A stretch of DNA of 51,332 bases from Chloroflexota bacterium (GCA_018829775.1 JAHJTL010000026.1:1-51332); one strand, 5' to 3'. Shown: positions 35,269 through 44,470, counted from the stretch's first letter. Notes: generated from the letters alone by a model not told the origin. Numbers and translations are program-made.

Positions 35269-36357
35269 ATGAAATTTAATATTGTGGTATTACCCGGCGA
35301 CGGCATTGGCCCGGAAATAACCGAGGCCGCGGTCAATGTACTTCAGGTGGCGGGTAAGAAGTTCGGTCACACGTTTGAACTGTACAACGGCCTTATCGGT
35401 GGGGTGGCGATTGATGCCACCGGTGTACCGCTGCCGCCGGATGTGTTGAAAATGAGCCGGAAAAGCGATGCCGTATTGATGGGAGCGGTCGGTGACCCCA
35501 GGTTTGATGTTCCAGACGCCAAGGCTCGTCCCGAAGATGGTATGCTGGCGCTGCGCAGGAAGCTGGGGCTCTTCGCCAATCTGCGTCCGGTCAGGAATCT
35601 TCCAATGCTCGTCAATGCCACCAACCTGAAACCCGAGGTGGTTGAGGGAGTTGATTTCATCTTTGTCCGTGAACTTACCGGCGGACTATACTTCGGCCGA
35701 CCGAAAAAACGCTGGCAGACGCCAAAAGGCTGGCGGGCAGTGGACACCATGACCTATTCGGAACAGGAGATTGAGCGTATTGTTCGGGTCGGTTTTGAGC
35801 TTGCCCGCGGCAGAAAGAAAAAGCTGGTCTCGGTTGACAAGGCCAATGTGCTGGAATGTTCACGGCTGTGGCGACAGGTGGCGACGGGTCTTTCGGCAAA
35901 ATACCCCGATGTGGAACTGGAGCACATGCTGGTGGACGCTGCCTCCATGCGCCTGATACAGAACCCGAAGCATTTTGACGTCATCGTCTCCGAGAACACG
36001 TTTGGCGATATTCTGACCGATGAAGCATCGATGCTGGCGGGCTCAATGGGGATGCTGCCTTCAGCCAGCCTGGCCGGCGTGCCCCAGGAGGGTGTCAGAA
36101 CCCTTGGCCTTTATGAACCGATTCACGGCAGCGCCCCCCGTCGTGCCGGCCTGAACATGGCCAACCCCATCGCCACCATACTCAGCATGGCGATGATGCT
36201 TCGTTACTCCTGTGGATTGGACAGAGAAGCACAGGTGGTCGAGAAGGCTGTCATCGACGTATTGAATGATGGCTATCGCACCTACGACATCATGGACGAA
36301 GGCATGACGCAGGTCGGTACCAAAGAGATGGGCGAATTAATCGCCGGGAAAGTGTGA
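35269..36357 (+). CDS. leuB: 3-isopropylmalate dehydrogenase
   Basis: LeuB oxidatively decarboxylates 3-isopropylmalate with NAD+. The 362-residue protein begins VVLPGDGIGPEITEAAVNV, has RKLGLFANLRPVRN, FVRELTGGLYFG with the catalytic Tyr region, VSENTFGDILTDEASMLAGSMG and EPIHGSAPRRAGLNMANPIA. GCAGGAGGGTTTAGC precedes the ATG. It ends the operon; a convergent VOC-family gene follows 12 bp later. Confidence 0.96.
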   Translation: MKFNIVVLPGDGIGPEITEAAVNVLQVAGKKFGHTFELYNGLIGGVAIDATGVPLPPDVLKMSRKSDAVLMGAVGDPRFDVPDAKARPEDGMLALRRKLGLFANLRPVRNLPMLVNATNLKPEVVEGVDFIFVRELTGGLYFGRPKKRWQTPKGWRAVDTMTYSEQEIERIVRVGFELARGRKKKLVSVDKANVLECSRLWRQVATGLSAKYPDVELEHMLVDAASMRLIQNPKHFDVIVSENTFGDILTDEASMLAGSMGMLPSASLAGVPQEGVRTLGLYEPIHGSAPRRAGLNMANPIATILSMAMMLRYSCGLDREAQVVEKAVIDVLNDGYRTYDIMDEGMTQVGTKEMGELIAGKV

Positions 36358-36369
36358 TAAGAAGCTGCC

Positions 36370-36819
36370 TCATTTCTTCTGCATGAGCTCGATGGAGAAA
36401 CCGCCAACAGCGTCGGTGCCGTAGTAAGCCCATTTCACCGTCGGGGTTTCGGCGCTCTGGGTAATCTTAAACCCTTTCTCGGCCATTTTGGCCGTTTCCT
36501 GCTCAATATCGTCGACGAAAAAGCCGATATGCTGGATGCCCTCTCCTTTTTCCTTCAGGAATTCCTTGACCGGCGTATCGCCCTCCAGCGGCTGTATCAG
36601 CTCGAAAGTCAGGTCGCCCACACCGCCCTCGGCGTGCCTTAAGTCGAGTTCCCATTCCGCCGGTTTGCCCTGCAAGGTTTTATCCGCCAGCGCTACTTTA
36701 CCCTGCGGTCCGAGCAGGGGAGGGAATGGCCCTATTCCCAGCGCTTCGTAAAACTTGATTGCCTTTTCCATGTCCCCGACCACCACCGAGACGTGATGGA
36801 ATTTCCAGTTCTGATGCAT
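36370..36819 (-). CDS. VOC-family (glyoxalase/methylmalonyl-CoA epimerase-like) protein
   Basis: A 149-residue vicinal-oxygen-chelate protein with two beta-alpha-beta repeats: WKFHHVSVVVGDMEKAIKFYEALG at the N-terminus and GIQHIGFFVDDIEQETAKMAEKG in the second half, and FSIELMQ at the end. The His in FHHVS and HIGFF and the Glu in SIELM are the expected metal ligands. It could be an epimerase, a dioxygenase-like or a glyoxalase-like enzyme; the substrate is not known. GGAGGTACG precedes the ATG. Confidence 0.82.
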   Translation of the reverse strand: MHQNWKFHHVSVVVGDMEKAIKFYEALGIGPFPPLLGPQGKVALADKTLQGKPAEWELDLRHAEGGVGDLTFELIQPLEGDTPVKEFLKEKGEGIQHIGFFVDDIEQETAKMAEKGFKITQSAETPTVKWAYYGTDAVGGFSIELMQKK

Positions 36820-36889
36820 GATACGTACCTCCTTTGTAAATGTCAGCTATCTTATTATATAAGGCTGGTTCATCTGCGTGCGCTTATGC

Positions 36890-36918
36890 TTTATGCTTTA
36901 CTGGGCATTTAGTATAAT
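36890..36918 (+). promoter_or_regulatory. Candidate promoter for the unknown-thyA-like operon
   Basis: TATAAT at 36913-36918 with a weak TTTATG 17 bp upstream. It lies about 60 bp before the first gene of the run at 36980. Confidence 0.45.
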
Positions 36919-36979
36919 ACTTAAAAAGGGAAACCTTTGGCAAGTTGAGTTCACTGTAATCGAAGCGGGGGAAACAAAT

Positions 36980-37573
36980 ATGGGAGAGGAAATAAAGAGC
37001 GCGCTGGAAATAGCCATGGAGAAGGTGGAGAAACTGGGGGAGGTAACGGAAGAGGAACGTATGAAGTGGAAATACGTTCCGGAAGGGGAGAAACTGGCCG
37101 CGCGGCACTTAAAACAAAACCTGAATTTACTATCCGAGCTGGGCAAGTTCGAGGAAAAGGCGAAAGGGTACGTTATCGGAGGGGCTCAGGACGTGCTGGT
37201 ACGGAACGTAGAGCTGCCCAGAAACGATTATTTGCGCAAGAAGAACAAGCGGGTGATGGAAGGGATAAAGCTACTGAAGAATGACAAGGTGAGCGCGGAG
37301 AACGTTTTCAGCAAGATGAGGCGTGTTTTTGACCACTATGCGGAGCAGGGCGAACAGCAGCGAAAACAGGCGTATGAGTCGTTGAAGGTTGATGTTGAAG
37401 CGAGGATACAGCAGGCGGTTAAGCAGCAGATGGGTTCGCTGGCCAATGTCAGAATCGACGTGGAAAGCCAGCCTCAGTTCCAGGAGGAATGGCGCCATAT
37501 GCTGGCACAGCTGGACATGCAATATACAAAACTGCTTGATGAATACAAACAGGAGCTGTCGGCAATACCGTAG
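36980..37573 (+). CDS. Hypothetical protein, 197 aa, helical and charged
   Basis: I do not recognise the family with certainty. The ATG giving MGEEIKSALEIAMEKVEKLG is chosen because GGGGGAAAC precedes it; an earlier start at 36878 would add a hydrophobic tail overlapping the promoter. The product is almost entirely charged and helical, with likely coiled-coil stretches (VFDHYAEQGEQQRKQAYESL and the last 40 residues). There is no signal peptide or membrane segment. It lies 9 bp before another unknown gene and a thymidylate-synthase-family gene, in one transcript. Confidence 0.75.
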   Translation: MGEEIKSALEIAMEKVEKLGEVTEEERMKWKYVPEGEKLAARHLKQNLNLLSELGKFEEKAKGYVIGGAQDVLVRNVELPRNDYLRKKNKRVMEGIKLLKNDKVSAENVFSKMRRVFDHYAEQGEQQRKQAYESLKVDVEARIQQAVKQQMGSLANVRIDVESQPQFQEEWRHMLAQLDMQYTKLLDEYKQELSAIP

Positions 37574-37582
37574 AGGAATCAG

Positions 37583-38284
37583 ATGACTGCTAACGATGAC
37601 CGAATTGAATATGCCGTCTGGCGCACCGAGGTGATACGGCTACCGAAACAGAAACTGGCTACTTTCGGCACGACCAATATCCACTACTACCTGCTTACCG
37701 AGCCGGCATACGCAGAGCTGACCAGGGAGGTTAATGAGACGGTGGTACGGGAAGGGAGGGTTATTGCGGAAAGGCCGAAGATAGTCACCCCGTACTATCT
37801 CTCCCATCTGGAAGGGTTCAGCCATGAAGCTCGCCGTTACCTTGATGCGCTCATCAAGACCTATGGTTCCGATGCCCCGGGCCTCTTTTACACCTACCGA
37901 AATGAGCCCAAGGAGCTTAACATTGTCTCGGGGCACTGGCGGACCGTGGTCGACAGGCTTAATGCTGAGATTGATAAGCATGGTGACCCCCTGGCGGCAA
38001 TCATAAAGGGTGAAGACGAGCTCTGGGATGTGTCATTGCTCAAATTCATCTATGAAGTGGCCAGAGGTTCATTACCGCACCATATCGCACAGATGGGGGC
38101 GAGAGGGCTGCTGGACATGGATGCCAGTGGCGTACCCATGGATGCTAGGGTGAGAATCGAGGAGATGTTCCGTCGGGTGATGAAGGGCGAATTCGACCCG
38201 GATGAACTGAAGAAGGAGCTCGACCTCTGGAACCTCTTTGCCGAGTACCAGGATAGATTTTTTGCCATCTTCAGAAAGAAGTAG
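37583..38284 (+). CDS. Hypothetical protein, 233 aa
   Basis: Not recognised. It is soluble, with no signal peptide. The N-terminal half is mixed strand and helix (AVWRTEVIRLPKQKLATFG, NIHYYLLTEPAYAELT, KIVTPYYLSHLEGFSHEARR); the C-terminal half is helical and charged (RVRIEEMFRRVMKGEFDPDE, LWNLFAEYQDRFFAIFRKK). Its segment ALIKTYGSDAPGLFYTYRNEP has no motif I can name. GAGGAATC precedes the ATG. Constant spacing to both neighbours suggests a conserved operon. Confidence 0.75.
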   Translation: MTANDDRIEYAVWRTEVIRLPKQKLATFGTTNIHYYLLTEPAYAELTREVNETVVREGRVIAERPKIVTPYYLSHLEGFSHEARRYLDALIKTYGSDAPGLFYTYRNEPKELNIVSGHWRTVVDRLNAEIDKHGDPLAAIIKGEDELWDVSLLKFIYEVARGSLPHHIAQMGARGLLDMDASGVPMDARVRIEEMFRRVMKGEFDPDELKKELDLWNLFAEYQDRFFAIFRKK

Positions 38285-38315
38285 CTGGAAATATGCAGCC
38301 GAAAGGACTTGCGGG

Positions 38316-38963
38316 ATGAATATTGCCTTTATTGAAGCACGCGACCTCTCCGAAGCCTGGTTCCAGTGTGTCTGTAAAACGCTGACCGACGGTTTCGAGT
38401 ATAAAATCGAGCGGGGAAGCTATGCCGGTCAGAACCGGAAGGAGCTTGACTTCGTCGTCGTTAAGATTCAATATCCTGGGACAAGGCCGCTGGTACCCGA
38501 TGTGCCGCAGGGGGTGCCGCCGCCAAGCACGATGGATTATATAGAGGAATACCTGCCATACCTGATGGCGGCACACCGGAGAGAGGGAGAGCAGTATACC
38601 TACGGCCAGTACCTGGAAAAACAGATCGCCGAGGTAATCAAGATGTACCAGGAAGATGGCTATAACACCAATCAGGCCTTTATGGCGGTGGGTGATGCCC
38701 AGTCCATCTTTCTTTCCGACCCTCCCTGCCTGAGGGCCATAGACACCCGAATCAGGCATAACAAACTCAACTTCGTGGTCTACTTCCGTTCCTGGGACCT
38801 CTGGGCCGGTTTTCCTTCAAACCTGGCGGCAATTCAGCTGCTGAAGGAATATATGGCCAGTGAGGTAGGGGTTGAGGACGGGGAGATAATCGCCATGAGC
38901 AAGGGCCTGCACCTCTACGAGTATTCGTGGGAACTGGCTAAAATTGCGGTGAGAATGGATTGA
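38316..38963 (+). CDS. Thymidylate synthase (ThyA-superfamily) protein
   Basis: A 215-residue protein of the ThyA fold, shorter than bacterial ThyA (about 264) and closer to archaeal thymidylate synthases. Catalytic features align: the nucleophile Cys in SDPPCLRAIDTRI (E. coli APCHAFFQF), FRSWDLWAGFPSNLAAIQLL (E. coli RSCDVFLGLPFNIASYALL) with Asp and Asn, and GLHLYEY for THLYSNH. It may make dTMP with a folate or pterin methylene donor, or modify another pyrimidine nucleotide. The ATG follows GCGGG. It lies between two unknown genes and a lipoprotein gene, whose start it overlaps. Confidence 0.82.
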   Translation: MNIAFIEARDLSEAWFQCVCKTLTDGFEYKIERGSYAGQNRKELDFVVVKIQYPGTRPLVPDVPQGVPPPSTMDYIEEYLPYLMAAHRREGEQYTYGQYLEKQIAEVIKMYQEDGYNTNQAFMAVGDAQSIFLSDPPCLRAIDTRIRHNKLNFVVYFRSWDLWAGFPSNLAAIQLLKEYMASEVGVEDGEIIAMSKGLHLYEYSWELAKIAVRMD

Positions 38964-40186
38964 AGATAGAGCTCACAGTAATGGCAGTTTTAATCTCATT
39001 TTGTTTACTCGGCGCCGGGTGTGCTGGCACGAAGGATTTTAGCAAACGGTTAAACCAGATTGTCAGGCCTTATCGTTTCCACATCGCGCAGTGGGAGGCC
39101 AGTACCTTTGCTGAGGGGGTCAGGGGGGCAATTGGTGGCCGGGACAAGGCAACTGGCGATGAAATGGAACAGGTAAAGGATTACTTTGATACGGTAGAGC
39201 GGATTAAAACCGTGACATCTGAGATAGAGGCGATAAAAGCGGGCAACAAGACGGGCGACCTGGCTTCTCTTGAAGCTGAACTGAGTGAATTGCGGCAGAA
39301 AAGGGATTCTCTGGTGAATGCTGCGGAAAAGGTCATTGCCGGGCAGATAAAGGAGATACTTACTCGGCAGGATATCTATCATCCAATTGATAAGTACGTA
39401 AAGTTTAAAGTAAATTTCCCGCCCTTGAACTTCAAACTGGAGAGACCGCCTCATTTGCTGGTCATCTCTCCCCGGGACAGAATTGAAACCATGCGGGAGA
39501 TTGTGCTCCGACAGGAAGTTGGGGTGGCAGAAATACAGCAAATTGAAGGAGAAGTTGATAAACTGGGCGTGTCTTCAATCGTGGTAGGACTCGGTGGTTT
39601 TGGCGGGACTTACCCGGCATTTGTGACCAACGAGGCAAGTCTGCGATTTACCGTTGACGCGGCGGCAGAGGAGTGGCTGCATCAGTACCTGTTCTTCAAA
39701 CCCATGGGGTTTCGTTACGCGCTGGACGTGCTGGGTTTAAAACGCGACTATGAAATTGCCACCCTGAATGAAACCGTGGCCAGTATGATTGGCAAAGAGA
39801 TCGGTGATATGGTTGCGGAGAGTTACTATCCAGATTTGAAAAGCACGGACAGCGAGCAGAGTAAAAAGTCGGAGTTTGATTTCGATCGTGAGATGCGCGA
39901 GATACGAAGGGTGGTGGATGGCTATCTGGCGCGGGGTGAAATCGAGCAAGCTGAGGCATTTATGGAGGAGAAGCGACAGTACCTCGCGTCAAAGGGATAC
40001 CAGATAAGGAAGCTGAACCAGGCTTACTTTGCCTTTTATGGTGCCTATGCCGACCGGCCGACCTCCATAAGTCCCATCGGGGATGAGTTGAAGAGGCTGA
40101 GAGAACAGAGTGACTCACTAAAGGAATTCCTGGAAACGGTGTCATCTATGACGAGCCGCAAGGACCTGCTGGAAAGACTGAAATAA
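38960..40186 (+). CDS. Probable lipoprotein, 408 aa
   Basis: The TTG start overlaps the thyA-like stop as TTGA. The N-terminus MKIELTVMAVLISFCLLGAGC is a hydrophobic signal with Cys21 as likely lipidation site; the -3 residue is Gly, so the lipobox is imperfect. The rest is soluble and charged, with coiled-coil stretches near 80-120 (IEAIKAGNKTGDLASLEAEL) and 345-400. A middle segment reads GLGGFGGTYPAFVTNEASLR. I do not recognise the family. Expression with the three upstream genes is likely. Confidence 0.65.
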   Translation: MKIELTVMAVLISFCLLGAGCAGTKDFSKRLNQIVRPYRFHIAQWEASTFAEGVRGAIGGRDKATGDEMEQVKDYFDTVERIKTVTSEIEAIKAGNKTGDLASLEAELSELRQKRDSLVNAAEKVIAGQIKEILTRQDIYHPIDKYVKFKVNFPPLNFKLERPPHLLVISPRDRIETMREIVLRQEVGVAEIQQIEGEVDKLGVSSIVVGLGGFGGTYPAFVTNEASLRFTVDAAAEEWLHQYLFFKPMGFRYALDVLGLKRDYEIATLNETVASMIGKEIGDMVAESYYPDLKSTDSEQSKKSEFDFDREMREIRRVVDGYLARGEIEQAEAFMEEKRQYLASKGYQIRKLNQAYFAFYGAYADRPTSISPIGDELKRLREQSDSLKEFLETVSSMTSRKDLLERLK

Positions 40187-40218
40187 AACATTTATGGTAT
40201 ACTGGTGAAGCTCGTATT

Positions 40219-40758
40219 TTGGTGTCACTTAAGTATACGGGAATCATTGCTGTGGAAACATTTTTCTTAAGCCAATACAAAAGTCCGCTTGGAAAGTATA
40301 TCATCGGCAGTTCTACTAGCGGCGCTGTCTGCGTCAAAACTGAATCACATATGACATCAATGGCGGCGCGGTGGCGTAAAAGAGGCATCGAAGTCAAAGA
40401 CGCTAAAGGTCATAATGATGGAATAATCGCTGAGCTCAATGCCTTCTTCACCGGTGATTTGCATCAGTTCAGCGTTCCCGTCGACCTTCGTGGCACGGAG
40501 TTCCAACGTCAAGTCTGGAATTTACTCTTGAATATACCTTATGGAGAGACCAGGTCATACGGCCAAATAGCCGGAGCACTGGGACGCCCCGAGGCCAGTC
40601 GTGCTGTTGGACAGGCCATTGGCACCAATCCGGTGGCGATTATCGTGCCCTGCCATCGCGTTATCGGGGTCAACGGCGGATTGGTGGGCTATGGCGGTGG
40701 ACTGCACCGGAAGCAGGCGCTTCTCGAACTGGAAGCCCAACACCTCGGTAAACACTGA
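40219..40758 (+). CDS. ogt: Methylated-DNA-protein cysteine methyltransferase
   Basis: Repairs O6-alkylguanine by transferring the alkyl group to its own cysteine. The active-site motif is IIVPCHRVIGVNGGLVGYGGG near residue 143, and the helix-turn-helix region is IPYGETRSYGQIAGALGRPEASRAVGQA. The start is uncertain: the TTG used here, a GTG three bases later, and a GTG at 40252 (which gives an N-terminus closer to the family, ETFFLSQYKSPLG) are all possible. The alkA-like gene follows 19 bp after the stop, forming an alkylation-repair pair. Confidence 0.93.
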   Translation: MVSLKYTGIIAVETFFLSQYKSPLGKYIIGSSTSGAVCVKTESHMTSMAARWRKRGIEVKDAKGHNDGIIAELNAFFTGDLHQFSVPVDLRGTEFQRQVWNLLLNIPYGETRSYGQIAGALGRPEASRAVGQAIGTNPVAIIVPCHRVIGVNGGLVGYGGGLHRKQALLELEAQHLGKH

Positions 40759-40777
40759 CTTCTCCTCGCAGAGTGAT

Positions 40778-41707
40778 ATGGAACGAGCCACTATTTCTCT
40801 GCAGCCCAGGCCACCCTATTCTTTCGCTCTCACTGCTGCCTATGCCACCTTCTTTCGGGGTCGTTACGGTGGGGACGTCTTTGAAGATGGAGTCTATCAG
40901 CGATTGCTGGGCCTGGGGGAATGGCTTTGTCTGGCCAGTGTTCGAGCTTCAGGCACAGTGGATTCGCCACTACTGGAGGTAGAACTCCTCGACCCAACTC
41001 TTGACGGTGCTATGATAGCCAGAGCACGTGAGCGAATAGGTTGGATACTGGGTATTGACCGGGATATAAAACCATTCTACCGGATGGCAATGAATGACCG
41101 GGCGCTGGCGCCGCTTGTTCGGGGGCTGTGGGGCCTTCATATTCCCCATGCGGCATCGGTTTATGAGGCGCTCATTCAGGCAATTCTGGGACAGCAAATC
41201 AGTGCCCATGTGGCGCGCAAGCTGCGCACAGACCTCATCGAAATTTATGGTCCAACCCTGGAAGTAGCGGGCACCGTTTACCATAGTTTCCCTCGACCTG
41301 ATGCTCTGGTGAGCGCCGGGATAGATGGGCTGCGCGCTCTGGGGTTCAGCGCCAGGAAGTCAGAATACATTATTGATATTTCCTCCGGAGTTGTCACCGG
41401 GGAACTTGACCTAGAAGGCCTGCACGCGTTTTCTGACGAAGACGTAATCCGAATGCTGACCGGCCTTCGTGGCGTTGGCTTGTGGACGGCGCAGTGGCTG
41501 CTTATCCGTGCCCTGGGGCGTGATGATGGCTTCCCCCACGATGACCTGGCTCTCTGCCGCGTCCTCGGGCAGTTACTGAATAAAGGTGAGCCATTGAAGC
41601 CGGAAGAGGCTCTGGAGTATTCATCACGCTGGTCGCCCTATCGCAGCTATGTTACTGCTTACCTGTTCGCTGCCATGCGGTCAGGGTATGCTTTCCCGTC
41701 GGTGTAG
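40778..41707 (+). CDS. alkA: DNA-3-methyladenine glycosylase, AlkA-like (HhH-GPD)
   Basis: Removes alkylated purines from DNA. The 309-residue protein has ALIQAILGQQISAHVARKL, the helix-hairpin-helix LTGLRGVGLWTAQWLL and the catalytic Asp in GRDDGFPHDDLAL. The N-terminal third (SLQPRPPYSFALTAAYATFF) is the AlkA-type domain. The ATG used gives MERATISLQPRPPYSF; an earlier in-frame start lies inside ogt. It follows ogt on the same transcript. A convergent TPP-enzyme gene lies 20 bp beyond. Confidence 0.92.
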   Translation: MERATISLQPRPPYSFALTAAYATFFRGRYGGDVFEDGVYQRLLGLGEWLCLASVRASGTVDSPLLEVELLDPTLDGAMIARARERIGWILGIDRDIKPFYRMAMNDRALAPLVRGLWGLHIPHAASVYEALIQAILGQQISAHVARKLRTDLIEIYGPTLEVAGTVYHSFPRPDALVSAGIDGLRALGFSARKSEYIIDISSGVVTGELDLEGLHAFSDEDVIRMLTGLRGVGLWTAQWLLIRALGRDDGFPHDDLALCRVLGQLLNKGEPLKPEEALEYSSRWSPYRSYVTAYLFAAMRSGYAFPSV

Positions 41708-41727
41708 CTTGAAGGTGAGTATACGAA

Positions 41728-43362
41728 TTAAAAACTGGGGAAAGTTATCTCCTCGCCGGTAATGAACTCAAGCAGTGCCGGGCGGTTCTCCTCTTGATTG
41801 GCACGGATGGCACGCTGGATGGCCGGTGCGACATCGGCAGGCTTTTCCACCCTTTCGCCATAACCGCCCATGGCACGTCCCATATCAGCATAGTTGCCGC
41901 CGAGGTCCCGGCTCTGGTAGCGTTCGTGTGAGATGGGCATGTGATCTGTCTCAATCGCCATAGTAGAGTTGTTCAGCACGATGGTGATAATCGGAATACT
42001 ACTCCGCGCCGCAGTTTCAAAATCGAGTCCCACCATACCGAAGGCAGCATCGCCCATGAAGTTGATGGCCACTTTATCAGGTTTGGCCAACTTGGCACCC
42101 ATGGCAAGTCCAAGACCAGTGCCCAGTCCGTGTGATTTACCCCAGCCGAGATAACTGCGGGGAGCAGTCGCTGTATAAAATGGCACCAACTGGTCGCGCG
42201 GACTCCCGGCGTCGTGGGTAACGATGGCATCCTTCGGGTCGATGGTGTGCATGAGTTCCCATATGACCCGGTAGGGATTGATTGGCACCTCGTCTGAGGT
42301 GAGTTTGCCAAGCCATTCTTTCATCCAGTCATCTTTTATCTTCTTTATTTCGTGAGCGACATTGCCATCACCTTTGCGCCCTTGTTTGCCAAGTCGCTCT
42401 TTTATTACCTCAATGAACTGCTGTAGCACCAGTTTGGCGTCGCCGATGATGGGGTAGTCCGTATAATAATATTTGTTAATGTCTCCAGCATCGGCGATGG
42501 CTTGAATAATTACCTTTCCCGAAGGTATTTTCGTAGACATAGTATGAGTGGAAAAACTGCAACCAACGCCGAAGATTACATCAGCCTTATCAAGAAAATG
42601 ATGCACCGGTTTGGTCATAACACGGGCACCTGTCCCCAGGGAGAGGGGATGGTTTTCCGGGAAGGCACTCTTGCCCAACAGGGTGGTCATCACTGGCGCC
42701 TGCAGTAGCTCGGCCAGCTCTACCAGCTCATTCCATGCTTCAGCGTAGAGCACCCCCTGACCGGCATGGATAACCGGACAGCGTGCATCCACCAGTACTT
42801 GGGCAACTTTATCTATATCATTTGGATCACCAGCAGCCCGTGAGGACTTTACCGGGTGATAATCAAAGGGCTCTATTTCTTGATTGGCAACATCGGCAGG
42901 TATTTCCAGCATTACCGGACCTAGCTTGCCGGTGCGCAGTTGAGAGATGGCACGTCGCATGACTTCAGGTATTCGTTCCGCTATGTTAACCTGCTCTATC
43001 CACTTGGTTATAGCCTCATAACTACGGATGGAACTGAAATAAGGCTTTATCCAGGCCCGCTCCCGGTGATGACCCAAGGGGAGGATAAGCACCGGTACTG
43101 AATCGGAATAAGCCGTGGCCACTCCTGAAAAGGCGTTCTCTGTTCCAGGGCCGTACTGCATGGCAAAGACGCCGAGACGTTTCCCATTCGTAACGCGACT
43201 GTAACCGTCAGCGATGCCCACGCCAACACGCTCCTGTCGGCAAACGACAGGTCGCAGCCCGGCTTTAGCCGAAGAATCTATGATGCCTGTGGTTGGGAAG
43301 CAACTGAGAAACTCAGCTCCCTCAAGTTTGAGAATCTCCGCGATGGCATCACTAACTTTCAC
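41728..43362 (-). CDS. TPP-dependent enzyme, acetolactate synthase/decarboxylase-like (544 aa)
   Basis: A 544-residue protein with the three domains of the pyruvate-oxidase/2-oxoacid-decarboxylase superfamily. The catalytic Glu is in VVCRQERVGVGIADGYSRV (Glu44), and the TPP-binding motif is GDAAFGMVGLDFETAAR, then VLNNSTMAIETDH. It is too divergent to be called IlvB, benzoylformate decarboxylase or oxalyl-CoA decarboxylase from sequence alone. GTG start with GGAGG upstream. It is last in the ridA-SDR-dehydrogenase-TPP run. Substrate presumably a 2-oxo acid or acyl-CoA; that is inference. Confidence 0.82.
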   Translation of the reverse strand: MKVSDAIAEILKLEGAEFLSCFPTTGIIDSSAKAGLRPVVCRQERVGVGIADGYSRVTNGKRLGVFAMQYGPGTENAFSGVATAYSDSVPVLILPLGHHRERAWIKPYFSSIRSYEAITKWIEQVNIAERIPEVMRRAISQLRTGKLGPVMLEIPADVANQEIEPFDYHPVKSSRAAGDPNDIDKVAQVLVDARCPVIHAGQGVLYAEAWNELVELAELLQAPVMTTLLGKSAFPENHPLSLGTGARVMTKPVHHFLDKADVIFGVGCSFSTHTMSTKIPSGKVIIQAIADAGDINKYYYTDYPIIGDAKLVLQQFIEVIKERLGKQGRKGDGNVAHEIKKIKDDWMKEWLGKLTSDEVPINPYRVIWELMHTIDPKDAIVTHDAGSPRDQLVPFYTATAPRSYLGWGKSHGLGTGLGLAMGAKLAKPDKVAINFMGDAAFGMVGLDFETAARSSIPIITIVLNNSTMAIETDHMPISHERYQSRDLGGNYADMGRAMGGYGERVEKPADVAPAIQRAIRANQEENRPALLEFITGEEITFPSF

Positions 43363-43430
43363 GATAAAACACCTCCAGATTTATATTCTATCGATTTTAC
43401 CACAAGTGAATTAGAGATTGCATTTGCAGC

Positions 43431-43470
43431 CACACACAGTCGTTGGGTCGAATCCTACCCCGGCTACTAA
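43431..43470 (+). other. tRNA 3'-end-like fragment A (degenerate)
   Basis: GTTGG-GTCGAAT-CCTAC (43442-43458) is a T-arm with one stem mismatch and T54 changed to G, followed by cccggctacta, close to a 3' acceptor strand and a CCA end. No matching 5' acceptor or D-arm is found upstream, so this is not a functional tRNA. It may be a relic of an integration site. Confidence 0.4.
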
Positions 43471-43501
43471 AATGATGAATTACCGCCGCCGATACTGGCG
43501 G

Positions 43502-44470
43502 TTATTGCTGGGGAGCAGGCTGGACCACATTGGTGGCATTTCCCTGAAGAAAGTGAATTACATTGTCAACCGCCATGGCCAAGCCAGCCAGTGTGGCTTC
43601 CGGGACCATAGCCGCGGTGTGCGGTGACAGGACCGCATTATCCAGGTTACGCAGTGGGTGGTCCGGTGGCAGGGGTTCCTGCGCGAAAACATCCAGGCCG
43701 GCACCGGCAATCACACCGTTTGTCAGCGCCTCTACCAGGTCCTGTTCATTGACTATGGAACCACGTGCCGTGTTAATCAATATTGCTGCTGGTTTCATCA
43801 GCATCAGTTCGCGTTTGCTGATAAGATTATTGGTCTGCGGCGAGCCCAGTACATGAATTGATACTACATCCGACTGACGCATCAACTCGTCAAGGGCAAC
43901 AAACTCAACATCGTGCTGTGCAGACCGTTCTGGTGAAGGGTTAAAGGTCCAGGCAATAACCTTCATACCGATGGACTTCCCCAGTTGTATCATCCGTTGT
44001 CCAATACTTCCGGTACCAATCACTCCCAGTGTCTTGCCGGAAAGCTGCAAAGCATAGCCGCGTGCCCATCCACCGGCTCGAAGGGTACGGTCATTCTGAG
44101 CTATTTTGCGACCTACAGCTAACATTAACGCTAATGACATCTCACTGACTGCCACGGCTGAGTAACCCGGTGTATTGGTAACGGTTATCTTGAAGTCCGA
44201 TGCTGCGCGTATATCTACGTTATCGAACCCAACCCCATATATGGATATTAACTTTAACTTCGGGCAATTCTTCATTACATCTCGACTGAAGACGCTGGTT
44301 GCGCGGATATTAACTACAATATCGGCATCGGCAATTCGATTTAACAATTCTTCATCGCTTAAGGCCCGCGAGTCATAGATACACACTTCACCCAGCTGTT
44401 TGAGGCGGTTTTCTTCGGCTGTCCCGGCAAATACTGGCGGCTCATCATCAGGCACAACGATTTTTATCAA
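43502..44470 (-). CDS. D-2-hydroxyacid dehydrogenase (NAD-dependent)
   Basis: A 322-residue D-isomer-specific 2-hydroxyacid dehydrogenase of the phosphoglycerate dehydrogenase/glyoxylate reductase type. The Rossmann motif is TLGVIGTGSIGQRMIQLGKS; catalytic Arg is in NTARGSIVNE, Glu in LDVFAQEPLPP and His in LSPHTAA. The residue after His differs from the HxGW form, so the substrate class is uncertain. TTG start with AGGAGG seven bases upstream. Cotranscribed with the SDR upstream and the TPP enzyme downstream, with tRNA-like fragments on both sides. Confidence 0.88.
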   Translation of the reverse strand: MIKIVVPDDEPPVFAGTAEENRLKQLGEVCIYDSRALSDEELLNRIADADIVVNIRATSVFSRDVMKNCPKLKLISIYGVGFDNVDIRAASDFKITVTNTPGYSAVAVSEMSLALMLAVGRKIAQNDRTLRAGGWARGYALQLSGKTLGVIGTGSIGQRMIQLGKSIGMKVIAWTFNPSPERSAQHDVEFVALDELMRQSDVVSIHVLGSPQTNNLISKRELMLMKPAAILINTARGSIVNEQDLVEALTNGVIAGAGLDVFAQEPLPPDHPLRNLDNAVLSPHTAAMVPEATLAGLAMAVDNVIHFLQGNATNVVQPAPQQ

